A DNA stretch of 64,000 nucleotides from Proteiniclasticum ruminis DSM 24773 (GCF_000701905.1 NZ_JNKC01000006.1:1-64000), one strand, 5' to 3'. Counted from the stretch's first letter, positions 25,113 to 33,903 are shown. The notes: generated by a model not told the origin, from the sequence alone. A program made the numbers and translations.

Positions 25113-25807
25113 CGGAACACCTCCCGGAACAGTTCGTCAATGGATTTACCGCTTCTTTCTCTTAAGTCCTCCACAGGAGCATAGTCATAAAGCTGACCAT
25201 CTTTCAGGAGAATCACCTCATCAAAGATCTTTTCAATGTCACTGATGAGATGGGTGGAGATGATAAGAGTAGAACCTTCTTCGTAGTTGTTTAAGATGGT
25301 GGACAGGATGAAGTCCCTGGCAGCAGGGTCCACACCGCCGATGGGTTCGTCCAATAGGTAGAGCTTTGCACGTCTGCTCATAACAAGGATCAGCTGAACC
25401 TTTTCCTTGTTTCCTTTGGATAAGGTCTTCAGAGAAGCCTTAGGATCAATGGAGAGCTTTTCGAGCATGCTGTAGGCTTTTTCTTTTTGGAAGTCCTCAT
25501 AAAAGTCTGCGAAGAAGTCCATGATCTCATAAACTTTCATCCACTCATTGAGATAGGTTCTTTCTGGAAGGTAGGAGATGACATTTTTTGTAGCGGTGGA
25601 AGGCTTCGTGCCTTCTATGGTGAGTTCTCCTTCTGTAGGTTCCAGGAGCCCGTTGAGAAGCTTGAAGAGGGTGGACTTACCACTGCCATTGGGTCCCAAG
25701 AGGCCAATGATCTTCCCTTTTGGGAGGGTCAACGTCAAGTTATCTATGGCGTTTTTCTTGCCGAAGGACTTGGTAAGATTTTTCAGTTCAATCATGGGTT
25801 CGTTCAT
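25106..25807 (-). CDS. ABC transporter ATP-binding protein (YtrB/BcrA-like)
   Basis: 233 residues, started at the ATG at 25807 because AAGGAGG lies 7 nt before it; an in-frame ATG 18 nt earlier lies in the ribosome site. Motifs: Walker A GLLGPNGSGKST, the Q loop, signature LSKGNKEKV (LSGGQ variant typical of this group), Walker B LYLLDEPIGGVD, and H loop STHLISD. It energises the downstream permease. Its ATG overlaps the GntR stop (ATGA) and its own end overlaps the permease start, so all three genes are translationally coupled. Confidence 0.93.
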   Translation of the reverse strand: MNEPMIELKNLTKSFGKKNAIDNLTLTLPKGKIIGLLGPNGSGKSTLFKLLNGLLEPTEGELTIEGTKPSTATKNVISYLPERTYLNEWMKVYEIMDFFADFYEDFQKEKAYSMLEKLSIDPKASLKTLSKGNKEKVQLILVMSRRAKLYLLDEPIGGVDPAARDFILSTILNNYEEGSTLIISTHLISDIEKIFDEVILLKDGQLYDYAPVEDLRERSGKSIDELFREVFRC

Positions 25808-26172
25808 GTGGTTTCCTCCTTGCATCTTGTGATTCTGTCGATGACATCGGCTTTAGCGAGGCCCAGTTTCTTCATTTCTGTGAGAAAGGGTTTCAGTTTG
25901 TTTTCGATGTAGCTTTCTTTCAGCTGCAGTATCTTTGTCTCTTCCTCGGTGACAAACTTGCCGGATGTCCGTTCTGTTTGGATAAGACCCAGGGCTTCCA
26001 GCTCCTGAAGCGCTTTCTGCATGGTATTGGGGTTTACATTTGCTTCTTTGGCTAAATCCCGGATGGATGGCAGTTTATCTCCTGGATGAAGCTCACTGCT
26101 GAAAATCTTACGCTGGATCTCATTCATGATCTGAAGGTAGATGGGAATGCTGTTGTCAAAATTCCATGGCAC
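25804..26172 (-). CDS. GntR-family regulator (YtrA subfamily)
   Basis: 122 residues: an N-terminal winged helix (about 10-75; IYLQIMNEIQRKI, PGDKLPSIRDLAKEANVNPNTMQKAL) followed by only about 45 residues instead of a large effector domain, the mark of the YtrA subfamily. Such regulators repress the ABC transporter operon in which they lie, and respond to cell-wall or membrane antibiotics in known cases. A perfect 12-bp inverted repeat overlaps its promoter, the expected autoregulatory operator. AGGAGG supports the start. Confidence 0.93.
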   Translation of the reverse strand: MPWNFDNSIPIYLQIMNEIQRKIFSSELHPGDKLPSIRDLAKEANVNPNTMQKALQELEALGLIQTERTSGKFVTEEETKILQLKESYIENKLKPFLTEMKKLGLAKADVIDRITRCKEETT

Positions 26173-26190
26173 AGGAAATCCTCCTTTACA

Positions 26191-26226
26191 TGTATCATTG
26201 TACTAAGTGATTAATACAATGATACA
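26191..26226 (-). promoter_or_regulatory. GntR operator and overlapping promoter
   Basis: TGTATCATTGTA (26191-26202) and TACAATGATACA (26215-26226) form a perfect 12-bp inverted repeat with a 12-nt spacer. Within it the minus strand reads TTGTAT (26214-26219) and GATACA (26191-26196) with 17 nt between, plausible -35 and -10 boxes. A bound GntR dimer would therefore cover the promoter. Confidence 0.85.
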
Positions 26227-26261
26227 AAGAACAGGAAGAAATGTCAATAAAAATCACATAA

Positions 26262-26286
26262 AAAAAGCGCTGATGAGGCGCTTTTT
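26262..26286 (-). terminator. Terminator after the 238-residue membrane protein gene
   Basis: AAAAAGCGC (26262-26270) pairs with GCGCTTTTT (26278-26286) around a 7-nt loop; the minus strand continues into T residues. It lies 4 nt beyond the stop codon. Confidence 0.8.
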
Positions 26287-26290
26287 GTTG

Positions 26291-27007
26291 TTATTCAGTT
26301 CTTGTAAGCATCTCTTCAATGGCTTCCACATAGATGGGATCCAGTGTTTCATAGAGATAAGACAGATTATCAGTAGAAGCAGTTTTAGGAATTCCAAGAT
26401 CAAGCAGTCTTTTGTCCAGGCGGCTCAGCACAAACCGGAAGTCTTCTTCTGTGGCGGATCCGCCCATGTCTGCGAGGTTGAGGACACTGCCGTTTTCCAA
26501 GGTGACCTTGTAGTAGAACTCTCCTTGGAAAGTGAAGGATTTTTTCTTTTCCCCTTGGATGCCGGTATCGATGGCGGAGAGGGACTCATAAGGATAAAAA
26601 GTCCCTTGGGGGTTCAAGGCGCTGTGGTCTATGATGCCCTCCTCTGTCAGCACACTGACATGGATGAAAAGAAAATAGAGAAGTACAACATTCACTACAA
26701 TGAGAGAGCCGTTTCTCCATCTCTTCCAGTGAGGAAGGACTCTTTCGAGTTTATTCTGAAGGTAATGCCAGGCAGCTTTGATGTCTTTCGACAGAAAATA
26801 CCCCATAATGGCAATGAGCTCCACTTCAAAGAACAGGAACAGAAAGCTGTAGGGAGATTTCATAATCCAGTACAGGTGCTGCTTTGGAATGAGGATTTTC
26901 TGCTGCAGATAGGATAGGAGAAGCAGGAAGAGAAGGGTCAATACTACGGCAAGGACGAGAGACAAGACAAAGAGCAGGGTTTTTCCGATGATTTTTATGA
27001 GCTTCAT
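26291..27007 (-). CDS. Membrane protein of unknown function
   Basis: 238 residues with a long Leu-rich first helix (about 8-33), a second about 50-70 and a third about 103-122. The C-terminal 115 residues are soluble and probably extracytoplasmic or beta-rich (GTFYPYESLSAIDTGI, YYKVTLENGSVLNLADMGG), resembling the PH-like domains of small bacterial membrane proteins; that is only an impression. AAGGAG lies upstream. It has its own terminator and no close operon partner. Confidence 0.75.
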   Translation of the reverse strand: MKLIKIIGKTLLFVLSLVLAVVLTLLFLLLLSYLQQKILIPKQHLYWIMKSPYSFLFLFFEVELIAIMGYFLSKDIKAAWHYLQNKLERVLPHWKRWRNGSLIVVNVVLLYFLFIHVSVLTEEGIIDHSALNPQGTFYPYESLSAIDTGIQGEKKKSFTFQGEFYYKVTLENGSVLNLADMGGSATEEDFRFVLSRLDKRLLDLGIPKTASTDNLSYLYETLDPIYVEAIEEMLTRTE

Positions 27008-27044
27008 AAGGAGTCCTCCAAAATTTTACAGTCTAGTTTCGTGC

Positions 27045-27069
27045 AAAAAAAGGGAAGCCTAGGCTTCCT
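27045..27069 (-). terminator. Terminator overlapping the ABC-F stop codon
   Basis: On the minus strand AGGAAGC-CTAG-GCTTCCCT forms the stem-loop and a T run follows (A at 27046-27052). The TAG stop codon of the gene lies in the loop. Confidence 0.7.
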
Positions 27070-28990
27070 CTTCCTCCATGAGAAGCAGTTCCCACTCCTC
27101 ATAATGGTCTTTGATTTTATCGTCCACTTCTTTGATTTTATCTGAAATCTCCATGGACTTCTTGATGTCTTTATAGACTTCTTCTGTGGTCAGGGACAAG
27201 GTGAGGGCCTCTTTTTCGGCTTCCATTTTCTCAATGGTCTCTTCCAGCGTTTTCAGACGCTTTTTCTTTTCCCGTTCTTCCTTTTCCCGTCCTTTTTTCT
27301 TTTTCTTTTCATCCTGATACTGGGTCTTGTTGCGTGTTTCTTTCTCCTCAATGCCCTGGAACCGGTTGGGGTTCAGTTTCTTATCCATGTAATAGCTGTA
27401 GTTGCCCAGATATTCCACAATCCCGTCTTCCTTCAGCTCAAAGATCTTATGCACCACTTTGTTCAGGAAGTAACGGTCATGGGAGATGACAAACAGTGTA
27501 CCATCATAATCCAGAAGAGCATCTTCCAGAGCTTCCCTTGATGGAATGTCCAGATGGTTTGTAGGTTCATCCAGGATGAGAAAATTGGATTTTTTCAGCA
27601 TGAGTTTTAGTAGATTCACTCTGCATTTCTCTCCACCGGAGAGATTTTTCACTTCTTTAAAGACCTCGTCTCCCCGGAAGAGGAAACTGCCGAGATATGT
27701 TCTTACTTCACGCTCCGTGAGATGAGGAAACTCATCATGGAGCTCCGACATGACGGTTTTCTCTGGATGAAGATCGCTCTGCTCCTGATCGTAGTAGCCC
27801 AGGGTCACGTTCTTTCCAAGAATGATGTCTCCCTGGTCTGGTGTTACCCGGTCCAGCAGCATCTTGAAGAGGGTAGTCTTTCCCCGGCCGTTTTCTCCGA
27901 TGAGGGCTATGCGCTCTGCTTTCCGGATGTGGAAAGAAAGGTTCTCAAAAAGCCTGGTATCTTCAAAGGCTTTACTGAGATTCTCTACAATGAGGACGTC
28001 CGTGCCGCTTTCAATCTCATTGTCAAAGGAGATTTTATAAGGGCTTCTTGCCTTAGGCGGTGCTTCAATCCGCTCGATCTTATCCAGCATCTTCTGTCTG
28101 GATTCTGCTGCTTTGATGCTTTTTTCCCGGTTGAAGGATTTGTAGCGCTCGATGATTTTCTCCTGCCTGGCGATCTCCTCCTGCTGGTGGCGGTACGCCT
28201 TCATTTTGATCTCATAATCCTTTTCCTTCAGCTCCAGATATTTCGTATAGGGAGCATTGTAGGTGTAGATTTCACCACGGATCATCTCAAAGGTATGAGA
28301 AGTGATGGAGTCTAAGAAAAATCGGTCATGGGAGATGATAAGAAGCGTTCCTTTGTAGCTTTTCAGATATTCCTCCAGCCATTCGATGGCCTGAAGGTCC
28401 AGATGGTTTGTGGGTTCATCCAGAAGAATGATATCCGGATTGGAAAGAAGAAGTTTTGCAAGGGCCACTCTTGTTTTCTGGCCCCCGGATAAGATGGAAA
28501 CTCTTTTTGTGAACTCTTCCTCTTCAAAACCAAGGCCCCGGAGCACTTTATGGACTTCTCCCTTGTAGGTTCGGCCTCCCATCATATCGTACTTCTCCTG
28601 AAGATGCACATAATCTGTGATGGCCGCTTCATGGGCTTCATGCTGGGCTTCCTCATAGGGCTTTTTCATTTCCTCTTCCAGATAGAGCATTCTGTCTTCC
28701 ATATCCATCAGATGCTGGAAAACGCTGAGTGCTTCCTCGTGGATGGTCTTTTCTGTATCCAGATTGATGTTCTGGGAAAGGTATCCTAAAGACTTCTGAC
28801 GGTCCAGAAAGACCTCTCCCTCATATTCTGTGATTTCTTTGGTCAGGATCTTGAACAGGCTGGACTTGCCAGCGCCGTTGGCGCCGATGAGCGCAACTTT
28901 ATCGCCTTCCTGAATGCTGAAGCTGACGGATTTTAAAATCACGTCTATGCCGTAGCTGAGTTTTATGTCTCTTGTAGACAGTACAATCAT
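27059..28990 (-). CDS. ABC-F family ATPase
   Basis: 643 residues from the ATG at 28990, which has AGAGGTG 7 nt upstream; the ATG two codons earlier is only 1 nt from it. There are two ABC cassettes and no membrane helix: Walker A GANGAGKSS and GENGRGKTT, signatures LSGGQKTRV and LSGGEKCRV, and both with DEPTNHLD. Between them lies the long P-site-tRNA-interacting-motif linker with a Lys/Glu helix pair, and the protein ends in a Lys/Glu-rich coiled coil (about 540-635). ABC-F proteins act on the ribosome; this one is nearest the Uup/YdiF type with a C-terminal coiled coil. Antibiotic resistance is possible but not indicated. Confidence 0.92.
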   Translation of the reverse strand: MIVLSTRDIKLSYGIDVILKSVSFSIQEGDKVALIGANGAGKSSLFKILTKEITEYEGEVFLDRQKSLGYLSQNINLDTEKTIHEEALSVFQHLMDMEDRMLYLEEEMKKPYEEAQHEAHEAAITDYVHLQEKYDMMGGRTYKGEVHKVLRGLGFEEEEFTKRVSILSGGQKTRVALAKLLLSNPDIILLDEPTNHLDLQAIEWLEEYLKSYKGTLLIISHDRFFLDSITSHTFEMIRGEIYTYNAPYTKYLELKEKDYEIKMKAYRHQQEEIARQEKIIERYKSFNREKSIKAAESRQKMLDKIERIEAPPKARSPYKISFDNEIESGTDVLIVENLSKAFEDTRLFENLSFHIRKAERIALIGENGRGKTTLFKMLLDRVTPDQGDIILGKNVTLGYYDQEQSDLHPEKTVMSELHDEFPHLTEREVRTYLGSFLFRGDEVFKEVKNLSGGEKCRVNLLKLMLKKSNFLILDEPTNHLDIPSREALEDALLDYDGTLFVISHDRYFLNKVVHKIFELKEDGIVEYLGNYSYYMDKKLNPNRFQGIEEKETRNKTQYQDEKKKKKGREKEEREKKKRLKTLEETIEKMEAEKEALTLSLTTEEVYKDIKKSMEISDKIKEVDDKIKDHYEEWELLLMEEEEA

Positions 28991-29110
28991 TTTCATTCAC
29001 CTCTTGTCAATAGCACTATTATACGGGATAGGCGGAAAGAGTGTAAAGGAATGTTTTCCTTGGGAAAACCTGGCGAGGGAAGAGACTTGAAGGAACCAAC
29101 AGGGAATTCA

Positions 29111-29142
29111 TAAAATAATTAGATGGATATCTAATTATTTTA
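29111..29142 (+). promoter_or_regulatory. Operator-like inverted repeat upstream of the MFS gene
   Basis: A perfect 14-bp inverted repeat, TAAAATAATTAGAT and ATCTAATTATTTTA, with spacer GGAT. It directly abuts the -35 box of the MFS promoter. It is a good binding site for the ArsR-like protein encoded downstream, though that pairing is inferred. Confidence 0.75.
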
Positions 29143-29171
29143 TTGACATGGATTTATTTGACGAGTATTAT
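29143..29171 (+). promoter_or_regulatory. Consensus promoter of the MFS/regulator operon
   Basis: TTGACA (29143-29148), a 17-nt spacer and TATTAT (29166-29171). It lies 38 nt before the MFS start codon. Confidence 0.88.
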
Positions 29172-29209
29172 GTAATCAAGAAACAATCTAACTACTCTAG
29201 GAGGGTACC

Positions 29210-30463
29210 ATGAAACGAGCTTTGTTAAAAAATAAAAATTTCACCCTGCTTCTGGCTGGGAACGCCGTCTCCCTTCTTGGCAGCAATATGCAGCAGTTTG
29301 CGCTCTCCCTTTACGTGTTAGCGGTGACAGGATCTGCAACGGTTTTTTCTGCTATGCTTTCCATTTCCATCTTACCGAGAATTCTCATGACACCTTTTGC
29401 AGGAGTTTTTGGAGACTGGTTTGACAGGAAAAAGAGCATTGTCCTCATGGATACCATCAATGGGGTTCTCATTGGGGCCTATGCTGTGTATTTTTATATG
29501 AATGGCAGTCTAAGCATACCCAGCATCTATCTTCTGGTGGTTCTTCTGGAGATTACAGAAATTTTCTTCGGATCCGCCATGGCGGCGGTGACTCCGAGCA
29601 TTGTGAAGAAAGAAGAGCTCTTTGATGCCAACAGCCTCAAAAGCATCGTCAGCAATCTCTTCTCCATGCTGTCTCCTATGATTGCCGCTGGTCTCTACGG
29701 TGTTCTTGGCATGCAGGGGATATTGCTTTTAAACTCTGTGAGCTTTTTCCTTTCTGCTTTCAGCGAGACCTTCATTGAAGTGCCTGCGCTTCATAAGAAG
29801 CCTCAGAAAGTGAGTCTGGAGTATTTCTGGAAGGACTTCAAAGAGGGCCTTTCCATCATGAAGGACCTGAAAATAGTCCGGAACATCATCGGACTGGGGA
29901 TGATCCTGAATTTTTCCCTGGGTGCACTCTTCAGTGTGGGTCTCTTCTATATTTTGAGAGAAGTCCTGTCTGCCAGCGATGTGGAGCTGGGGATCTTCTC
30001 TTCTCTTCTTTCCTTGTCCATGGTGCTGACGCCACTTCTTCTGGCAGGGTTTGCGAAGAAGGTGGATCTTGGGAAACTTCTCATCTACAGCTTCTTTGCG
30101 GTATCTCTTGTGATTCTTTCCATGGGATTCATTGTTTCGGATGGGCTCTTTGGCCGGAAGATGATTTTCCTCCTCCTCATGGGACTGTCCTTCATCATCG
30201 GAGTTTTTGTCTCCATGGCGAATATTTCCCTGGGAACGCTCTTTGATACGCTGGTGCCCAAACAGGCCATGGGCAGAGTGGGGACGGTGATGGGCCTAAT
30301 GATGACCATCATCCAGCCTGTGGGGCAGGTGCTTATGGGCATCGGGATGGATACCTTGAAGCCACAGTATCCGATTCTTGTTGCCGGTGCCATCATGGCC
30401 ATTGGCGTGCTATACTATAAGAAACCTTTCCTTGCGAAAGTAGAAGTGAAGGCCGCATCTTAG
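29210..30463 (+). CDS. MFS transporter
   Basis: 417 residues with about twelve membrane helices. The loop GVFGDWFDRKKSIVLMD between helices 2 and 3 is the MFS motif A, and the start LLKNKNFTLLLAGNAVSLLGSNMQQFALSLYVL is typical of the macrolide-efflux-like (MefA/DHA3) branch. The substrate is unknown; exporters of drugs or metabolites are common in this branch. AGGAGG precedes the ATG. The gene shares a promoter with the ArsR-like regulator that begins 19 nt after its stop. Confidence 0.88.
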   Translation: MKRALLKNKNFTLLLAGNAVSLLGSNMQQFALSLYVLAVTGSATVFSAMLSISILPRILMTPFAGVFGDWFDRKKSIVLMDTINGVLIGAYAVYFYMNGSLSIPSIYLLVVLLEITEIFFGSAMAAVTPSIVKKEELFDANSLKSIVSNLFSMLSPMIAAGLYGVLGMQGILLLNSVSFFLSAFSETFIEVPALHKKPQKVSLEYFWKDFKEGLSIMKDLKIVRNIIGLGMILNFSLGALFSVGLFYILREVLSASDVELGIFSSLLSLSMVLTPLLLAGFAKKVDLGKLLIYSFFAVSLVILSMGFIVSDGLFGRKMIFLLLMGLSFIIGVFVSMANISLGTLFDTLVPKQAMGRVGTVMGLMMTIIQPVGQVLMGIGMDTLKPQYPILVAGAIMAIGVLYYKKPFLAKVEVKAAS

Positions 30464-30482
30464 CGGCAGGAGGAGATTTTTT

Positions 30483-31577
30483 GTGAAATACCAGTTCCAT
30501 GAGAAAGAAAGCTATATTTTTGATCTTCTGACCCTTCCGCAGCATATTCACTACAAGGAAGACGTCTACAGCAAAATGGATGAAAATTATGAAGAACTCA
30601 TCCCGGAGGAAACCAAGGTGTATGCCCGGGAATTCCACAAGATTCTTCTGCCATATAAGGAGAGACTTCTGCCATACTACTATGAGTCCACCGAGGACCA
30701 TGATTTTATAGCCCTTCTTTCCATGACACACCCCATCATCGGTTTTGATAAAGTGGAAGACTACCTGGACAGTTTAAAGAACCTGACGGAGAAAGAGCTC
30801 CTTCACAGCGTTTACTTTGCACTGGATTACTATGACAGCGATACGGAAGAGAATAAAGAGAAATCGAAAGTTGCTGCGAAGAGACTTGTGGAGCATCCGG
30901 AAGAAGTCATGAGTTTTCTTCAGAAGCTGTCCATCGGCAATGATGCCAGGTGGAATCTTCTTCACTTTTCCACCCAGCCTCAGGTCATGGTGGGAAATCT
31001 GGTGGATCTTCTCTTGGAGATTCATCCTCAGTTTGAGGTGCTTTATGAAGTGAAAAAACCCCTGATTCTGAAAAAAGGAATAGAGTTGACAAAGAAGCTT
31101 CAGGCGTTAGAAGGAGATGGTCTTTCTGAGGTGTCCAGAGGCATCATGAAGGAGAGTCTTCTGAATTGGGAAGAATATCCTCTACTCATCTCCATATCCA
31201 ATCCCATGCAGCTGATGCTGAACACGGGAAATGTCCATCCTTTCATTTCCTGGGGAGTGTACCTGGATGATATTTTTGAAGCCATCAAGGAGCAGGAAGA
31301 GAACAAAATCCAGGAACAGGTCCTTCTATTTAAGAACCTGGGGGATAAAACCCGCTATGAGGTGGTCATGAATCTGGCCAAAGGCATCACCTCCACCAAG
31401 GTCATCGCACAGAATCTTCATGTTTCTCCCGCAACCATCTCGTACCATCTCAACAACCTCGTTACAGCGAAAATAGCGTATCTGGATCAGGTGGATGGGC
31501 GGTACATCTATAAAGTCAATGAGGAGATTCTAAAGGCTGCCATAGAGGAGCTGAAAAAGGATTTCCTGCTGAAGTAG
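30483..31577 (+). CDS. ArsR-like winged-helix regulator with a long N-terminal domain
   Basis: 364 residues from a GTG with AGGAGGAG 8 nt upstream. The C-terminal 90 residues form an ArsR-type winged helix: LLFKNLGDKTRYEVVMNLAKG, then the recognition helix TSTKVIAQNLHVSPATISYHLNNL and wing DGRYIYKVN. The first 270 residues are acidic, mostly helical and unfamiliar, and probably sense a ligand or mediate dimer formation. There are no metal-type Cys clusters. Being co-transcribed with an MFS gene behind a strong palindromic operator, it likely controls its own operon. Confidence 0.8.
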   Translation: MKYQFHEKESYIFDLLTLPQHIHYKEDVYSKMDENYEELIPEETKVYAREFHKILLPYKERLLPYYYESTEDHDFIALLSMTHPIIGFDKVEDYLDSLKNLTEKELLHSVYFALDYYDSDTEENKEKSKVAAKRLVEHPEEVMSFLQKLSIGNDARWNLLHFSTQPQVMVGNLVDLLLEIHPQFEVLYEVKKPLILKKGIELTKKLQALEGDGLSEVSRGIMKESLLNWEEYPLLISISNPMQLMLNTGNVHPFISWGVYLDDIFEAIKEQEENKIQEQVLLFKNLGDKTRYEVVMNLAKGITSTKVIAQNLHVSPATISYHLNNLVTAKIAYLDQVDGRYIYKVNEEILKAAIEELKKDFLLK

Positions 31578-31579
31578 AA

Positions 31580-31618
31580 AAAAGTCCCAAGGGGAGCCGT
31601 GCTTCTCTTGGGACTTTT
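31580..31618 (+). terminator. Terminator after the MFS/regulator operon
   Basis: An 18-bp stem with two G-U pairs (31580-31597 with 31601-31618) and a short loop ends in TTTT. It follows the stop codon within 3 nt. Confidence 0.88.
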
Positions 31619-31683
31619 AAAGGATTTTTAAAATATGTGTGTGATAATGATAAAAATTATGAAGAAAGAAAGGAGGAAGGCCA

Positions 31684-32784
31684 TTGAAAATAGGAAAAAA
31701 GAAAAAGGGACTGCTCAGTGAAGGGTATTTATGGATTCTTCTGGCGCTTCTTTTTTATGGCGCCTCCTTGGGTGCAAGAAAAAATCCGGATCTTTTGGAA
31801 CGGGTCTATCCTGCAGAGTGGAACCGGGCACTCATCAGGCTCATGAGCAGAATCACAGGACCGTTTCCCTTTTCTCTGGGGGAAGCGTTTGTGTACTTTC
31901 ATGTGTTCCTGGGGGCAGTTCTTCTTCTCCTCTTTTTTGTGAGGCTTTTTAAAGGAGGAGCGTGGACTCTTCTCCTAAGAACTTTGGCCTATGCGTCCAT
32001 CCTCTACATTATGTTTATGATGGTTTTTGGCCTCAACTATCAGAGACCTTCTGTAAGAACGCATCTTTCTTTAGAGAAGACGCTCTACGAGAAAGACGTT
32101 CTTGTATCTATGAACCAAGCCCTCATTGAGCGGGCAAACAGTCTGAGAGAGCGTGTGCCAGAAGATGACGAGGGTGTGTTCACCCTGAGCATGGAAGAGG
32201 GGATCCTTTATGAGAAAGCACTGAAAACCTATGAGGCCTTTTCCAGCGAGCATCCGGTGTATGCCGGGACCTATGGTCCGGCGAAGGGGATACTTCTTTC
32301 TGAATACATGAACTATACAGGGATTACGGGCATCTTTTTCCCATTTACGGGGGAGGCCAATGTGAACACCAAAGGTCCGGATCTTCTTTTTCCAGCCACG
32401 GTGCTGCATGAAATGGCTCATCAGCGAGGTGTGGCCTATGAAGATGAAGCCAACTATATGGCTTATGTCACCAGCCAGTATGCTGAAGAGGAAGAAATCC
32501 GCTATTCTGGCACCATGCTTGCGCTCATCAGTTCCATGAATGCCCTGTACCGGGTGGATAAGGAAGCTTACCAGGCCTTATATGCAACCTATGACGAAGG
32601 CGTCAAAAGAGACCTTTCAGCCTACAGCGCTTTTTATAAGCCATATGAGGGAAAGGTTCAGGAGCAGGCCACCAAGGTCAATGACAATTACCTGAAGAGC
32701 AATGGCCAGGTTTCTGGTGTGCGGAGCTACGGAGAAATGGTGAACCTTCTGCTGGAACAGTTTATGCAAAAAGGGAATTTATAA
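31684..32784 (+). CDS. DUF3810-family membrane protein with HExxH zinc-protease motif
   Basis: 366 residues, starting at TTG with AGGAGG 7 nt upstream. Three membrane helices lie in the first 120 residues (about 16-32, 70-92, 98-116). The outside domain has H242-E-M-A-H246 followed by YEDEANYMAY, the arrangement of gluzincin-type metallopeptidases where a downstream Glu completes the zinc site. DUF3810 proteins are predicted zinc-dependent membrane peptidases of unknown substrate. It forms a single-gene unit. Confidence 0.85.
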   Translation: MKIGKKKKGLLSEGYLWILLALLFYGASLGARKNPDLLERVYPAEWNRALIRLMSRITGPFPFSLGEAFVYFHVFLGAVLLLLFFVRLFKGGAWTLLLRTLAYASILYIMFMMVFGLNYQRPSVRTHLSLEKTLYEKDVLVSMNQALIERANSLRERVPEDDEGVFTLSMEEGILYEKALKTYEAFSSEHPVYAGTYGPAKGILLSEYMNYTGITGIFFPFTGEANVNTKGPDLLFPATVLHEMAHQRGVAYEDEANYMAYVTSQYAEEEEIRYSGTMLALISSMNALYRVDKEAYQALYATYDEGVKRDLSAYSAFYKPYEGKVQEQATKVNDNYLKSNGQVSGVRSYGEMVNLLLEQFMQKGNL

Positions 32785-32830
32785 AAAGCTGCAGGGATGT
32801 CTTTACAAAAGACCATCTCCGCAGCTTTTT
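32784..32830. terminator. Bidirectional terminator between DUF3810 and Lrp-type genes
   Basis: AAAAAGCTGC and GCAGCTTTTT (32784-32793, 32821-32830) form the base of a hairpin that continues with GATGTCTTT/AAGACCATC pairing. It lies directly between two convergent stops. Confidence 0.85.
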
Positions 32831-32831
32831 C

Positions 32832-33296
32832 TTACTCATATTTTAGAATTCCACGATGTTCCACAGGGGTAGAAAATACAATCTGGGTATCTGTATTTCC
32901 AAATCGCTGCAGAGCGCCGATGAAGGCATCCAGTTCCATGGTGGTGTGGAAGGCCACTTTAATCAGCATGGAGTATTTTCCTGTAACGCAGTCACATTCC
33001 AGCACATTGGGACAGGCTTCAATAAATGGATAAAACTCCCCTTTCTGCTTTGGTGTCATTTCCAGGTTGATATAGGCTTTGATGTTGTACCCCAGTTTAT
33101 GAGGATTCACAGAGCAGGAGTATCCGGTGATGATGCCTTCTTCTTCCATACGGCTGATTCTTGTGGAAACTGCAGGGGTTGAAAGATAGACCGCATCCGC
33201 CAGGGCTTTCAGAGAGCACCGCCCGTTTTCCTGCAGCAGTTCCAGTAGTTTTTTATCAATATGATCCATGGTACGGGCTTGGAGGAGTATCCCCAT
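32832..33296 (-). CDS. Lrp/AsnC-family transcriptional regulator
   Basis: 154 residues. The N-terminal helix-turn-helix (about 10-58; IDKKLLELLQENGRCSLKALADAVYLSTPAVSTRISRMEEEG, read in parts) and the RAM effector domain (about 75-150) match the family. Lrp/AsnC proteins respond to amino acids or their derivatives. AGGTG lies 8 nt before the first ATG. It is a one-gene unit with no obvious target next to it, so it may act on genes elsewhere. Confidence 0.92.
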   Translation of the reverse strand: MGILLQARTMDHIDKKLLELLQENGRCSLKALADAVYLSTPAVSTRISRMEEEGIITGYSCSVNPHKLGYNIKAYINLEMTPKQKGEFYPFIEACPNVLECDCVTGKYSMLIKVAFHTTMELDAFIGALQRFGNTDTQIVFSTPVEHRGILKYE

Positions 33297-33329
33297 TGCC
33301 TCTTCACCTGCCTTTTATAATATGTTACT

Positions 33330-33359
33330 ATTTTAAAGTTTCAGGAGGGGGATGGTCAA
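33330..33359 (-). promoter_or_regulatory. Probable promoter of the Lrp/AsnC-type gene
   Basis: On the minus strand TTGACC (33354-33359) and TAAAAT (33330-33335) are spaced by 18 nt. Further TATTAT-like sequences lie downstream, so the exact -10 is uncertain. Confidence 0.5.
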
Positions 33360-33449
33360 GGTTTTTCTTGCTTCAGCTTAAGAAAAATAAGTTTAACGGC
33401 TTTAGGTAAAAAAAGTTCTTTCCAAAATAGTCTCTTGGAAAGAACGGGT

Positions 33450-33869
33450 TCAGTGCTTTTTTTTCTCCAGGCAGTCTTTGCAGATGCCTTTCAGTTCCAG
33501 ATGATGCTCCGTAAGATGAAAACCTGTTTCTTTGGTGATGAGATCTTCAATCTGCTTCATGGGACAATCCAGATTGATTACCTTATGGCAGCTGTCACAC
33601 TCGACGATATGATGGTGTCCATGACGGATGAGGCTGAAGTTGTACTTCTTCTCTCCCAGGTCATACTTCTGTATCAGATTTTTTTCTTCAAAAAGTTCCA
33701 GAGTACGGTACACCGTGCTGAGATTGATGGAGAGGTTCTCCTTCAGCAGGGTGCTGTAGATATAGTCTGCGCCGATGCCGGTATGCTCCTTTTCCAGAAG
33801 CTCATAGATGGCCATACGGGGCTTGGTGACTTTGATGGAATGCTTCTTGAGGATTTCTATGGTATTCAT
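33450..33869 (-). CDS. Fur-family metal-dependent regulator (Fur/Zur-like)
   Basis: 139 residues from the ATG at 33869, chosen because AAGGAG lies 9 nt upstream and the promoter rules out the first in-frame ATG at 33932. It has the winged helix (VTKPRMAIYELL, NLSTVYRTLELFEEKNLI) and the dimer domain with HGHHHIVECDSC and CKDC: two CxxC pairs for the structural zinc. Where PerR has a regulatory Asp (RFD/RYD), this protein has Asn (KYNF), so PerR identity is unlikely; iron or zinc sensing is more probable. The znu locus lies about 2.4 kb away. Confidence 0.9.
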   Translation of the reverse strand: MNTIEILKKHSIKVTKPRMAIYELLEKEHTGIGADYIYSTLLKENLSINLSTVYRTLELFEEKNLIQKYDLGEKKYNFSLIRHGHHHIVECDSCHKVINLDCPMKQIEDLITKETGFHLTEHHLELKGICKDCLEKKKH

Positions 33870-33903
33870 TAAAAATCGCTCCTTCATCGTTTGGGCTGTC
33901 CTC

